Notes under the pieces: model-generated
What the model saw: the letters and a program-made list of their open reading frames with translations, nothing else
The model's database searches: none
What the model was told of the DNA's origin: nothing
Made by a program: the position numbers and the translations under genes
Part shown: in pieces, positions 24,200-35,800 of the stretch
How positions within the stretch are numbered: the first letter of the stretch is position 1
Layout of the letters: each line of letters opens with the position of its first letter
Assembly: GCF_035582795.1 (NCBI RefSeq)
Contig: NC_134367.1
Coordinates: 55,521,562 to 55,585,561, forward strand
Length of the DNA: 64,000 nucleotides
Source of the DNA: Mycteria americana
Taxonomy: Eukaryota > Chordata > Aves > Ciconiiformes > Ciconiidae
Reading direction: 5' to 3'

Positions 24200-25911
24200 G
24201 TGAGTACATTGAAAATAACAGAAACTTTCTTCATAACTTCCTTTATGCTGTAACTTTCACAAAGCTTGGAAAACAGCTTCTTTTATTAGGCTGTGGTTGT
24301 TACAATTGTCAAGCCCAATAGATACATCCAAAATTACAGTTTTAAGTATTTGTTCAAACAAGTATTTGTCATGAGATACTTGTAATGTGGAATTTTGAAG
24401 AGAGAACTGAGCATCCAAGCTTGCTTTGTCTGTGCTTCTAGCTGTCTAGACACGAGCCTTTTAGGTCTGACTTACTCTCTTAGTTTATGTATCTCCTTTG
24501 TCTTCTACCTTCAATTCAACTGGTAAATCCAGTAACCATCAGAATTTAGTAATTTTTATCTTGACAGATGTGCTTTTGTTTGTGTAAGGCAGAATAATCC
24601 CAACAGCCCTCTGAGGAACCAAGGAAAGTTGACGTGCCAGGAGGTAGCCCTTGGGTGGCACATCAGGCACGAAGCTGTGATGCAAAAGGCTGAAATGCAA
24701 GCTGCTGCTCTGAGCTCAGTGGTCTCTGAGCAGGAGCTTGAACATGAATCTTTGATCTTCCAACTTTAATAGGCTGTTATCTAGGGCTGGGGGCTTGAAG
24801 GCCAGATAATCACTAAATTTTTTAGGAGAAACACAGGGTTGGTTTCATGGAGGGGTTTGTTTTGTTTTTAAGTAATGCATGTATTATTGTGGGAAAACTT
24901 TTGATCAGTTGTTTTTACAATTCAGTATTTTACTGGACAGTTTCTAACCAGATTGATTTCAACTTTCATGTGACAAGCAATGTATATGTATTTCTCATAT
25001 TGTAAGGCCTCTGATGGATGAAATCCTTTGTTAAGATCTAAGTATCTCAGCCTCAGTCCCTTATTGGAGCTGGGGGTTCATTAACATGGACCTGCAAGCC
25101 CCCAGTGCTGGTAGCCAGCGTGTCGGTGCTACTCACCCAGGTGTCATTCGTGAAAGGCTGGGGTCTGCTTGCTGCCTTCGTGGCATATCTTCTTTCCTTT
25201 GGGTACCTTATAGCAGAGGATGACGGTGGCATTACTTTTTCAGTCTCGTTTATTCATTATTATCCTAGCCACTGAACTCTGAATTAATTTTTCAAACAAC
25301 CTAAGCGAACATGGACTCAATTATCTGTAAGGTACAGATTTACTAGGAGAGTTAGGAACTCTTGTTGGATGCCTGCCCTACGCTGTCAACTCTTCACCTT
25401 GTTAGCGCTGCCTAGCATGGCAGTGCTTCTGCTTCACGTGTTCCTTGGATATTCAGTTGCCTCACTTAGAATGATGTTCTGCCCCTCCCTGCCTTAACAA
25501 CTGGTGTTATCAGTCTAGTAATAAAAAGGAGGGGAGTTGTCACTAAGAAAAAATACATTTCTTTAATAGAAGTGGATTAAATATCACATTTCTTAGTTGT
25601 ATATGTTTGGACCTTAATCCTCCAACCTTATCTATATGAATAGTCACTGAACTCACTGAACAATGGAAGTGGATTTATTTAGTAGGAATTTGCTATGTAA
25701 GTGAAATCCAGTCCTCATTGTAGTAATATGTATTTGCATATATAGAGCATTGTTCAAACATGGAAGTATTTGAAGGGTTGTGATTTTGCTGCTTTTGTGT
25801 AGCATCATTGTATACCTTCTGTAACTGCATTTCGCTATTCTGATCTATAACAAGGCATTCCTCTGAAAGCATTAATTATTTGTTTCTTCCTTAAAATAAA
25901 ATTTTTCTTAG
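24200..25911 (+). other. NT5DC1: NT5DC1 intron 2
   Basis: The GTGAGT donor at 24200 pairs with the TTTTTCTTAG acceptor ending at 25911. The intron is AT-rich, with no exon-like segment or preserved repeat recognised. Confidence 0.75.
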
Positions 25912-25983
25912 TTGTAAAGGCTTGGTGTTGGACATTGAAGAAGGAAATTTCCTGAAACTTGCAGAAGATGGAACAGTTTTAAG
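25912..25983 (+). CDS. NT5DC1: NT5DC1 exon 3
   Basis: The 72-bp exon completes Cys62 and encodes CKGLVLDIEEGNFLKLAEDG and then TVL. It ends with AG, the first two bases of codon 86. It aligns with human CKGLALDLEDGNFLKLANNG. The acceptor is TTTTTCTTAG. The donor is AAG followed by GTAATA, a relatively weak donor, which matters because an alternative exon may follow. Confidence 0.95.
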
Positions 25984-26579
25984 GTAATATCGGCAATAAG
26001 TTTATATTGTTAAACAAACACAAAAATTTTATCCTCTTCCTGAAAGCCATCTCTTGGTTTTATTAAATATTTAAAATACTAATTTCAGCATACATTCATT
26101 TATTAGATGTAAAAGTTTAAATACTCCTTGGTCATGTGGTGCTCAGTTTCTTTTAATGTTACATATGCAGTTTTTTCGTAGTATTTCCATGACAGCTGCT
26201 AGTAAAGAATATCTCAATTTTAATAAACATCTAAGACTCTGAGGGCATAGTGATCTTCAAAGTAAATTCACTTTTTCGATGGCTACCAATGTAATTTTGG
26301 CCACTTCTGCTAAGATCCAGGGTAAGGTTTTTCTTTGAATTGTGATTAACCTGACTCAGAGTCAGTGCTAATGACTAATGCTAATGACAAGAGCACTGTT
26401 ATCTTTGTACTGTACACATTCAAAATTCTGCAGGTTTACAACATATAATTTAAATAGCCTGAGGTAAATTAAGCACAGAAACTGACACATTCTCTTTCAA
26501 AATTCTGGTTTTTCTCCTCTTAAAAGCTGTATTTTGCCTTCAGTCATCATTTCAGTACATCCTTAGTTCCTCTTTCCCT

Positions 26580-26604
26580 CTTTTTTTTTTTTTTTTTTTT
26601 TTTT
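26580..26604. repeat. Poly-T run in NT5DC1 intron 3
   Basis: An uninterrupted run of about 24 T lies 140 bp upstream of the candidate cassette exon. It may be the antisense A-tail of an unidentified insertion or simply an extended intronic pyrimidine tract. Confidence 0.85.
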
Positions 26605-26745
26605 AAATAGAAGACTTCTCTTTTGAATCACAAATCTGAAATCTAAAGTATGTGAATCCTGGTCCCATTCCCCCCTTATTTTTTTCCGAAATGAAAATCT
26701 GTGTAATTTAGGACTCAAAATAGACTCTACTTTTTTTTCTGATAG

Positions 26746-26814
26746 CATGTGGGAGAAGGAGCTTGAAGATGCTAGGGAAAATCAGATCTCATTGAAGGAA
26801 AGGAAGAAATATCT
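26746..26814 (+). CDS. NT5DC1: Candidate NT5DC1 cassette exon (69 bp, in frame)
   Basis: Between exons 3 and 4 lies a 69-bp segment bounded by a pyrimidine tract ending in CTGATAG and by a perfect GTGAGT donor at 26815. Read in the phase left by exon 3 it has no stop and encodes SMWEKELEDARENQISLKER and then KKYL. It returns to the phase required by exon 4, so its inclusion would insert 23 residues between Val-Leu-Arg and Ala-Ser-His without a frameshift. The peptide is rich in Lys, Glu and Arg and looks helical. I recall no equivalent in the human protein, where exon 3 joins exon 4 directly. Whether it is spliced in is an inference. Confidence 0.5.
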
Positions 26815-27460
26815 GTGAGTCTCTACTGTCTATCCCGAAATTCGTTTAGTACCATGAATTTCGGAGTACTAAATGCAGAGTTCAAGACTGGAGGATATAC
26901 CACAGTAAAGGGAAGAGTGGTACAGGACTACTTCTCCTAGCATTGCCTGCATTTGCTTCAAAACTGGAGTGAGTGCATTCTTTTTGGGGCCCGATTTGAT
27001 GGTCAAGCTAGCTGATTTTTAATTCCTAAAAAGACTTGTACATACTTCTGTATTACACAGCTGCTTGCGGGGCTCAAACTAGCACTTTTCCATAGTTATG
27101 CCCTGCACTCTGTGAATGTTACCAGGCTTCAGAATGATGTATAGGCTTTCTGCACTGTGATTTATTGTGCAGTGTATATTGATAGTTCAAGTATAGCGAG
27201 TGTCCTCACACAATTGAGAACATTCGAGCAATACAGAGTGATTGTGTTAGCAGGTGAGGCACAGAAGCTGTGCCCCCAGCCAACCAAACCTCTGTGTAGT
27301 ACAGCTTTTATCGAGGACTGTAATGGATATGGTAAGAGCTTAGGTCCTGGGAAGCTTCTAAGTTACAGAGTTACTTCTGGTCAACTTGCATGCACCTCAG
27401 TATTCAGTTGCAATGCATTACTGTGCACTAGGAGTAGTTTGGCTGTTTTCAACCTTTTTC

Positions 27461-27483
27461 TTTTTTTTTTTTTTTTTTTTTTT
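27461..27483. repeat. Poly-T run at the NT5DC1 exon 4 acceptor
   Basis: A run of 23 T is followed by an AT-rich stretch and the ATAG acceptor at 27508-27511. It probably acts as the polypyrimidine tract of exon 4 and is likely to vary in length between individuals. Confidence 0.85.
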
Positions 27484-27511
27484 AATATAAATAACTTAAT
27501 GCATCAAATAG

Positions 27512-27618
27512 GGCAAGCCATGGTACAAAGAGCATGACATCTGAAGAGATCCTGGAGACATATGGAAGGAGGGAGTGGAAGCATTTTAATACAGTCAGTG
27601 GAATGGTTTCCCGCTCAG
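27512..27618 (+). CDS. NT5DC1: NT5DC1 exon 4
   Basis: The 107-bp exon completes Arg86 and encodes ASHGTKSMTSEEILETYGRR, then EWKHFNTVSGMVSRS plus one base. It aligns with human ASHGTKMMTPEVLAEAYGKK and EWKHFLSDTGMACRSG. The donor is TCAG followed by GTAGCT, weak beyond the GTA. Skipping this exon would break the frame because its length is not a multiple of three. Confidence 0.94.
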
Positions 27619-29009
27619 GTAGCTATACCTTAGCATGTCCTCTTCTTTGAAATTGCTCTGGCCCCTTCAGTGTCTCATAGTGTTAGTTCTTACCACAAAT
27701 ATTTAAAAACACTTGAGCTGAGAATTACTGGAATAGGTAAATGTTTTGCAGAACCATTGGTTTTTTTGTATTTTCAACTTCTCATACTAGAGTTCAACTT
27801 AAATCTGGGTCATCAGTGATGAGACAAATAAGCTGACATTATAGGTGTGTTTTGGTTATAAAGATGGGCACATTGTTCCTTGATGAAGTAGACTGAGATT
27901 ACCAGCCTATCTCATTTAGGACATATTTGGCAAATCTTAAATTTTTCTTAATTGTTGACTCATTACCATCAGTGCTGTTACTGGAGGCCTTAGGTGCAGG
28001 TGCAAAGAACAGAGCGGATCTGGAAATAAAACTTCTCCTCCTGCAATTGAAGTTTCTTGGTTTTAAGATGGGAGTCACTTTGAAGGCACTGTGGCTGGCT
28101 TTGTGTTCTTGCTCTGTGCTTCCTCTCCGTTTTACTTTGATCTTGACCATTGTGAGCAATACACATAAAGTGCTCGGTTAAGTTGCATTGTCCTATGTAA
28201 TGAAGCGATCTTCCTTGAGATTTTGCTGACATAAACGTGTTTGTGATGCTTACTCTAAACTGCAGGTAATCATTTCCAACAGGGTAGAAGAGAGAGGTTT
28301 CCTTTGGTCGTATAGCAAATGTGCCTTTCTTATTTATTGAAAAGTGCACTCGGTCTTTCTTGTGAACATTAATCCCTGTTTTGCTGACTTGTGTCTTGGG
28401 TATATTAAAGAACAGCACAGACAAGATCATGAATACCCCACTGATTAAGTCATTTCACTCCTAGGAAAGAGTTGTTGAACATGACCTTGGTCTGGGGGGA
28501 CATTCGGACCCTCCTGATTTTGTTCTGTTTGGGGGGCTCGCATAATAATGTGGGCATGCTTCCCCTTGGGCTAAGGCACTGTGTGCAATATGTGTGTGCA
28601 AAGGACAAGACTATGTGTAAGACCTGTCCAAATGTTTCTGAAACAAATTCTCAGACCCTTTCTTTTTGTTTCCACTGCTAGGGAAATAGATATTTTGGAA
28701 GAGTTGGGTGATACTGTCCTGACTCTTTATACTCCGGGTTCTTCCCCATCTCTTCCACCTTAACTTTTAGACCCTTGAAATGTATTTTTAAAATCTCACT
28801 GCCTTGATACAGGTGAACAACTTCCAGTTGCCAATTATGAGAATCAGAAGTGGGAATAAAGCTAGCAAAGATTGGGAAGCATATAATGCTTATTACCAGT
28901 AAAATCTAAATAGGAGCTTATACGATTATTTAATGTATTTTTTATTTGTGATTAAAGCATACAATAAGGATTAAAAAAAAGTAGACATTTTTGTATTATT
29001 TTTTTCCAG
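27619..29009 (+). other. NT5DC1: NT5DC1 intron 4
   Basis: The intron has a GTAGCT donor and a TTTTTTCCAG acceptor. Two overlapping minus-strand open frames (27990-28430, 146 codons; 27899-28159, 86 codons) have protein-like stretches but no domain I can name, and no adjoining splice or promoter signals. Nothing else is recognised. Confidence 0.65.
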
Positions 29010-29089
29010 CTAAATACTATTTGTATGATAATTATTTTGACCTGCCAGGAGCTCTCTTGTGTGCAAGGGTTGTGGACAGCTTAGATCAG
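29010..29089 (+). CDS. NT5DC1: NT5DC1 exon 5
   Basis: The 80-bp exon completes a split Ala codon (Gly in human) and encodes KYYLYDNYFDLPGALLCARV and then VDSLDQ. It aligns almost identically with human KYYFYDNYFDLPGALLCARV. The acceptor is TTTTTTCCAG and the donor is CAG followed by GTAAGA, both strong. It ends in phase 0. Confidence 0.96.
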
Positions 29090-32000
29090 GTAAGAACTGG
29101 ATTGTTTGAACTAAGTATTGCTTTATCTTTCTCTTCCCCCACCACACTTCTTGCATGCATTATTAAATGCATATAAATAGTGTACCGAACAACATCAAGG
29201 TCTTTAGATTTGTTTCTTGTTTGCAATTTTTCATGTCGGATTTAGTGTATTAAAGTTGTCTCCGAAGGTAATTGTGAGCTACAAGGCATGTTCAAAATAA
29301 ATGTACTTCCACAAGAGGGCACAAATAATTAGGATATGAATAGAAATGCACTGTTTTCTCAAGTTTACTCTGTGATATGCAGAATATGGTTCTTAAAATC
29401 TCCTTTAATTATACTTGACGACAGTTGAATTAAATCTAATTAAATCTAAGTCTTCTGAATAACATGGTTTGCTAATTTGCAAGGTGTTAATGAGTTGAAA
29501 GCTTAATTCCATCCTTTTTTAAACTTGTTTTTATCTTAAATATATTGATGTCCGTACACAGATGTAAATACACCTCTAGAATAGTATCCTTTTTTTTTTT
29601 TTCTCTGCTAAACAATAAGTTAAATTCTCATGGTGGAAAATACAATTGCTTGAACCTTTTTTGGTGATTTAGATAAATAGAATATCCTAAATCCTACCTT
29701 TGAAGTTTGATGCTAATTTATTTGGTTGTGTTAAAGAAGGCTTGAATCTTTAACTTGCGTGCAGCTGGGGGTAGGAGAGGGTTCTTCTCATACAGTAAGT
29801 ATATTGGTCTCAAAAGAGTACTGGTGTAATCTTCTGGCTAAAGGTACCGAAGCGCTGAAGCACTGAAAATTACAAATACTAAACTTTGTCTGCAGAGTGA
29901 AATTCAGAGCTGTGAGATGGGTATCTTGGATCCTTTTGGGTATCAGCTGACTTGATGCTTTAGTCTCCACTCCAAAATAGCATGCTGAGTAGATTGCTGC
30001 CTAAGTCCAAGTGCTGCATGAAGAGTTAGCTAAAGCTAGCTTATCAGGAAGCACTGAGGACAGGTACACCATAAGACTCTTAATTTTGTGCCTGATTAAT
30101 CTCCTTCCTCTACTGTTTGCAGCTTAGGAGATGTGTCTCAGATGTGACACCTGTATTGTATTACTTAATTTTATATTTAAATTAGACTCTGTACAAATCA
30201 CCTACTTATTGAGAGAAAGAAAGCATATTATAGCATGTGTGTAATAAGCTTGCACATTCAGTTACTAGTTCGCAAGCTGGACCACTGACCCTGGATCAGG
30301 GCTTTCTTCAGCCAGAGAGAATTAAACCTGTGCCATTTCTCCAGAGAGCTACCAGAAGTGGGTCATGCATCCTCTTTATCAGCTAGCAGCTCTTGAATAT
30401 TTTAATGGATGGTGGCTGAGTTTCAACAGGAGGGCCACAGTAATTCCCTGGGATGTTACCATCAACCAGATGAGGAAGATGCAAAGCAGGAGGTAGCAGG
30501 CCTCTCCAGCACTCATGCCTGCAACATGCTGCATCCTAAGGGTTAGAAACCATCACATTTTCTTCTTCCACATTTATGAAAGGAAATAGAGGCTTCTGTT
30601 TTCTGTTCTGGGAGCCTGTTTAGTAAGGGCTATTTTCTTATCATTTTCAGAAAACATTCTAGGATCAAGACCGCTTCCTACTGGAAACAAATGGGAGAAC
30701 TGCTAGGGTTGGTTTCAAAATGGGTTTAGACATGAGTTGGATGCTGGGCTGCTCTACACTGTTAAGAATGAATCTGGTTTTGCTGTGTCCAGAGCCAGAA
30801 CACTTACGTATTTTCAGACAAAGCAGAGGAGCTTTTTAGTGTTTTGGATCTTCGCATTGAAGCTCTACACAAAATACTTCTTTGTCTGATACTTAAGCTA
30901 ATGTAATCACATTTGACAGTCACTGCCAAAATCTTGACGGACTGCATGGGCATGCACATGGTTTTCTCTCTGCTTTCTGGGAATCGGTCTGTTTTCTTGT
31001 ACATCTCATATGCAACGGCTGTAGATTTGCGAGGAATTAGTTTGGCAGTTATTTTAGTCTTCTCTGAGGTCAAATGTTTTGAAGGAAGCATACCCACTTT
31101 TACACTAGTATCCATCTGTCCTTAAAACAGCAGTCTGAGGAACTGTTAGCTCATTGCACTGATTTTTTTAAAAATAAAAACCCAAAAAAAACCCAAAACC
31201 CCAAACTAAGGAGCAAGTCAGCCATGCGGAGTATGAGGGGAGCAGGCAGTTGAATCCATCTGTCCCAAGGTTGGTGCTAGCATAGGCTAGTACCATTGCC
31301 GCTAGACAGATAGGTGCTCTGCAGCATCTTCTGAACATGGCTTTGAATAATGGTTAGCAGCTAACAGAAGTCTGACGTATATGAAAGCTTTCCTCTCTGT
31401 TAGTCCTTTTATGCGTCAGTTTGCTATAGGAATGGATTGAAAAGAAAGTTAAAAGCCACAGCACTGTATCTTTCCTGCTCTTAACCTGTAGAGCTGGTGG
31501 ATGATAAGCAAGCTGCCATAGTGCTTGTAAGTCATGCACAAAAGGCCTTGTTTGTATGACTCGCTGGTTGTGAAATTAAGGGTGGATTGTTCTTCTGGAA
31601 GCCTCCATGGCAGATTAGGCCTGAAATAGCAGTTTACTTCAGTACATATAAACTACATGTTTTTGGTTGGTGATGTTAAGTGGGTTCTTTTCAGTTTCTG
31701 AATGTTTCCCTCTCTAGAAAATGCTTTATGCTTACAAAATGGGTCATTATTCAGCTATCAGTGCAGTGGTCAGGACACAGAGGGCAATGCCGTGAAATCT
31801 GTTAACAGTTGCATTGAAATTTATCCTAGCGTAGGTGTGGAAAGCCTGCAACAGCTCTATATGATACTTTCCACAGTGTACAAACTCAAAGAGACTACAT
31901 CACCTGCTTTGCTGCTGCCCAGTACCTTGTAATTCTGGGCACCTCCTGCAGGCTCCGTAGCTAATCCTCTGCTCTGTAATATTGGCTGGCTGCGTAACTG

Positions 32001-32796
32001 CATCTGTGTTTAATTCAGCGCTCCTAAAATTTGTGGAGTCTGAGAGTGCTGTGGGGCTCAGCTGGTTGACAAGCTTCTCCTCTCCCTTGGTGAGATGCTG
32101 AAAGGGCGGTTGAGGTCAGCTGGAGCTCTTCTGTGCCTGGGCGACTTTCTAGGAATGGCAAGAGACTGTTCGCAAGCGCAGATCACCTTCCCCTGTCCTT
32201 CTGCCAGAGCTGGGGTTTGGCAGTCTTCAGAGTACAATGTAACGCAGTGCTGCTCAGCCTGGGTTCTGGATGAGTATTTCATACAGTGTTTGGGGTGGAG
32301 TTGTTGGCAGAAGGGCATTACCTCTAAATTATAGTGAAGGGTTTTGCCAGTTCTGAGGGTGGAAGGTGATACGAGTACCAGGCTGTAGATAATGTCAACC
32401 TGCTAATTAAGTACAGTATTTGTAGTTCTAGGCACTTCTTTTTCCCGAAATGTCAGTGGGATGGTTCATTCAGTAAGTTGCTGTTCTGTCTAATGCCCCC
32501 TTTTGCTGTAACATTTTAGAGTTCCTCACAAATACGAATCCTTTCTCCGTTTCCCTTCTTCCCCCCACCCCACCATATCCTTCTGAAGCAGGGAGATAAC
32601 TTGTCTGCAGTTACCCAAAGTTGACAGTCAAGCTGGGTACTGAGTCCTAATCTCCTGAATCCTACTGTCTAAGACTGTTTTACTCCACTTTCAAAATACT
32701 TCTGTTTATTAATGGCATTCCTGTCACTGTTTCAATATGAAAGGTCGAAATAGCTGATACGTGATGTAATGACAAGGTTCCTTTTGACACTTACAG
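29090..32796 (+). other. NT5DC1: NT5DC1 intron 5
   Basis: The intron has a GTAAGA donor and an ACTTACAG acceptor. It holds an A/C-rich low-complexity patch near 31165-31205. The minus-strand frame 30804-31115 (103 codons) was not recognised. I see no preserved repeat or RNA gene. Confidence 0.65.
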
Positions 32797-32878
32797 CATG
32801 ATGGTCAGAAAAAATATGACTTCTGGAAGGACATGGTGGCTGCTATCCAGCACAATTATAAAATATCAGCTTTTAAAG
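32797..32878 (+). CDS. NT5DC1: NT5DC1 exon 6 (last exon in window)
   Basis: The 82-bp exon encodes HDGQKKYDFWKDMVAAIQHN and then YKISAFK plus the first base of the next codon. It aligns with human NNGQKTFDFWKDIVAAIQHN and YKMSAFKE. The acceptor is ACTTACAG and the donor is AAAG followed by GTAAGT. The next expected exon, starting like human ENCGIYFPEIKR, was not found up to 64000. The window therefore carries about 175 residues of a protein of roughly 450. Confidence 0.95.
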
Positions 32879-35800
32879 GTAAGTGGGTTCACTGAAAACT
32901 TACTATACCAGCTGAAAATATTGCCAGAACAAATACATTTGCAAGTATACTGTAGGTTACTCAACACAGCTTTTACTTTTCAAGCTTACAAATAGTTGTG
33001 TAGTAGACACATGTTTATCCTAAACAGAACATCTTTATCGTTACTATTTCTCTTTAGTTTAGCTGGAACTGTTTTTCTATTTTTAACAACACTTGTGATG
33101 TGCTACTTCACTGAATTTAGAGGAAAAATGTTTTCTTCCCACGACTGGTATGGTAATGTGGAGATCCTTGAACTGTATTTTGATTCTATTCCTTGTGGTG
33201 TTGTGCTCCTAAAAATCAGAAATGCATTGGGGAAAAAAAAAATTAAAGCAGTAACTAATATTTGATAATTTTCTTTAGCACTCTAGTTTTGATTAGAATT
33301 CCTCATGTAGTATTGACACAATGGTGAGGAGATTGTTTTCCTATTTTTTAAACCTTTTTTAGTTTCTGTTATTTTGTTATAAATTTACTAGAAATTGCAG
33401 AGGAATTTTTTTTAATAATAGCCTTCCTCCACCCAAAGCCAACCTTATAATACTGTAATATAAATCAGAGTTGGAAAACATCTTGGATAGCCTTCCACTA
33501 GAAATGCTTTTCCTCCTTTACAAACTTAACTTCCGAGTTTCTATTAGGCATATGAAACAACAAATTGAGAATAAACGTTAATCATCTTGTATGTGCACAC
33601 AATTAATTTAAAATATTTTTAACTGTGGGGGCTTTTTTGGTAGAAAGTTTATATGCAGATCAGTTCAGAATTCTGTATAATTTTGCTGATAGTATTTTCT
33701 GATAGAATTACCTCTGTTAATGCAACTTTCATTAGGCACAGGTGTAGTTTGAACCTTCTTAAAACGTACCTTTTGTTCACCGGAGCTGTACTACTTTCTG
33801 TATTCCTTTCAAACAAAATTGTCTCAGAGAGATTCTAAACAAAAATAGAAGTTGCTGTCAGGATGTGTATTGTAAAAGACAGCAAGATATTCCTAAGAAG
33901 TTTGTTGCTGCCGCTGTGTTTCAACTGGAGCTTAGAGTGTGATTGGTAGTTAAGAATTCCTCTAGGAACTCATTCATACATGAAAAAAAGTATCCTTTGT
34001 TTTCTGCTGATATTAAACCAATCCCAATCGACTGTAACTATTTTTTTAGCATTTTTGTTAATTCTTTTTTCAAATCATGAAAGCCCTCTGTTTTAAAAGG
34101 TGTGGATCATGCAGTGTTTGGCAAAAAGAATAATTTTAAAAAGTGTTCTTTGGAAATGAATTAGGTCAAAGAGAAGTTAAAGTCTTATCTTTGAAATCAG
34201 AAATAATAGCTTCGTTTTATTTCTATTATTGTCTGCTTCTGTTTACAAGTGTATATTTATGCATATACCTACCTATCCGGTACCTATTTGTGTATATAAG
34301 CATGGAATCTGCATACAAACAGATGTGTGATATGACTTAATCCTTTCTAACTGCTATCAGAATTGGTACTTAATTTAATACACCTGAATCTCTGTTATAA
34401 AAGTCATGAGGCCACATGCACAACAGTGTTAAAAATATAAGAAAACATAGTAACTGATAGACATGAGTTGTTTTGGATAAAACTCTGTAAAATCAGAAGT
34501 AAAACAATGCAGATTGTATACACTACTTAAATATTTTAACATATTAAAGTACTATGCTCTGTCATGTATCACTTTGAAAGGCTTCATAGTGGTCTTATCT
34601 TCCTTTTAATAATGTTGTCCAGTGGATAAAGCACTGAACAGAGATTCAGAAGAATCAGAGAATTTCTTCCTGTATCACTTACCTATGATATTCACAAGGA
34701 GAATCTCTTTTTGCTTCAGGTCCCTCTGTAAAATGAGAATAACGGTACTAATCTGTCACAAGTTTGAGTGCCAAAGGCTTTTTTTTTTTCTCAGCTGCAA
34801 GCTTAACATAACTTCCTGAGGAAACTCCTAAACCTGGCTCCGGCCCAATGTCTACATACCAGGAAGCCCCACCGACTTTCTTAGCCCAGAGCCTGGCCTG
34901 AAAACCACAGCCTCTTGACTTAAGTCCATGCCCTTGATGCCTTGTAAAGGGTTTAACCCTTTAGAGAAAAGCAGTGCTCATTAACAGTTAGTCAAGGTAA
35001 AATTTCTAAAACAAACTTATTAAGTGGTCAGTTGAGGAGACGCAAAGTTCCCGAGTTGAAATGCCATCTTAGAAGTGCCATTGTCAGTGACGGAGCAGAA
35101 CGACTGAGCGTTTTATTTTTTTAAATCCCTAAGTGTTTGCAAGTCACTTTGGTTTGTTGTCAGAATGCCCTTGTTTCTCTATGTCCCTTCTCTTTTTCAC
35201 ATGATTTCTTTGATCGTAATCAAGTGTCTGGTGGATTTTGCTTTTCATTGTCTTGGCTGTGGTAATTGCCTTAGATAATTGCCCTACGATATTTTTTTTG
35301 GATGGCTCTTTCAGATAGGCATGACTGTCCTGACTCAGCGTAATGAAGGGTATTAACCCACTCTTCTACTTGTAAAGAAGTGAAGAACTGAGGCTTGCAG
35401 AGGGAGAGTGACAGGGTTCCAAAATAGTCTTGTGTTATTCAGATCTTCCTTTCTGAAGAATAACTCAAAAAAAATTTGGAGGAATCCCTTAAACAATACT
35501 ATCAGAAAAGCATGATGTCAGATAGCAATGAACACAGATATTCGTATTTTCAAAATGGTCATTTCTTACCTAATAATACCTGCAAGAATGCCCTCTGCAA
35601 TTGATATCTAAATTGAGCATTAAATTACTTGAGTAATCCTATTTGTAAATCTTTAACTTATTACTGGAATATTTTGCACCTTTAAGGTGATTAACATTAG
35701 TTTGTATGCGTTTCACTTGGTTTATATTCTATATAAATTAGTAAAGAGCAATTTTAAAAGAAATGGCATGCAGCACTGTATAAATATGTGGACAAAAGTC

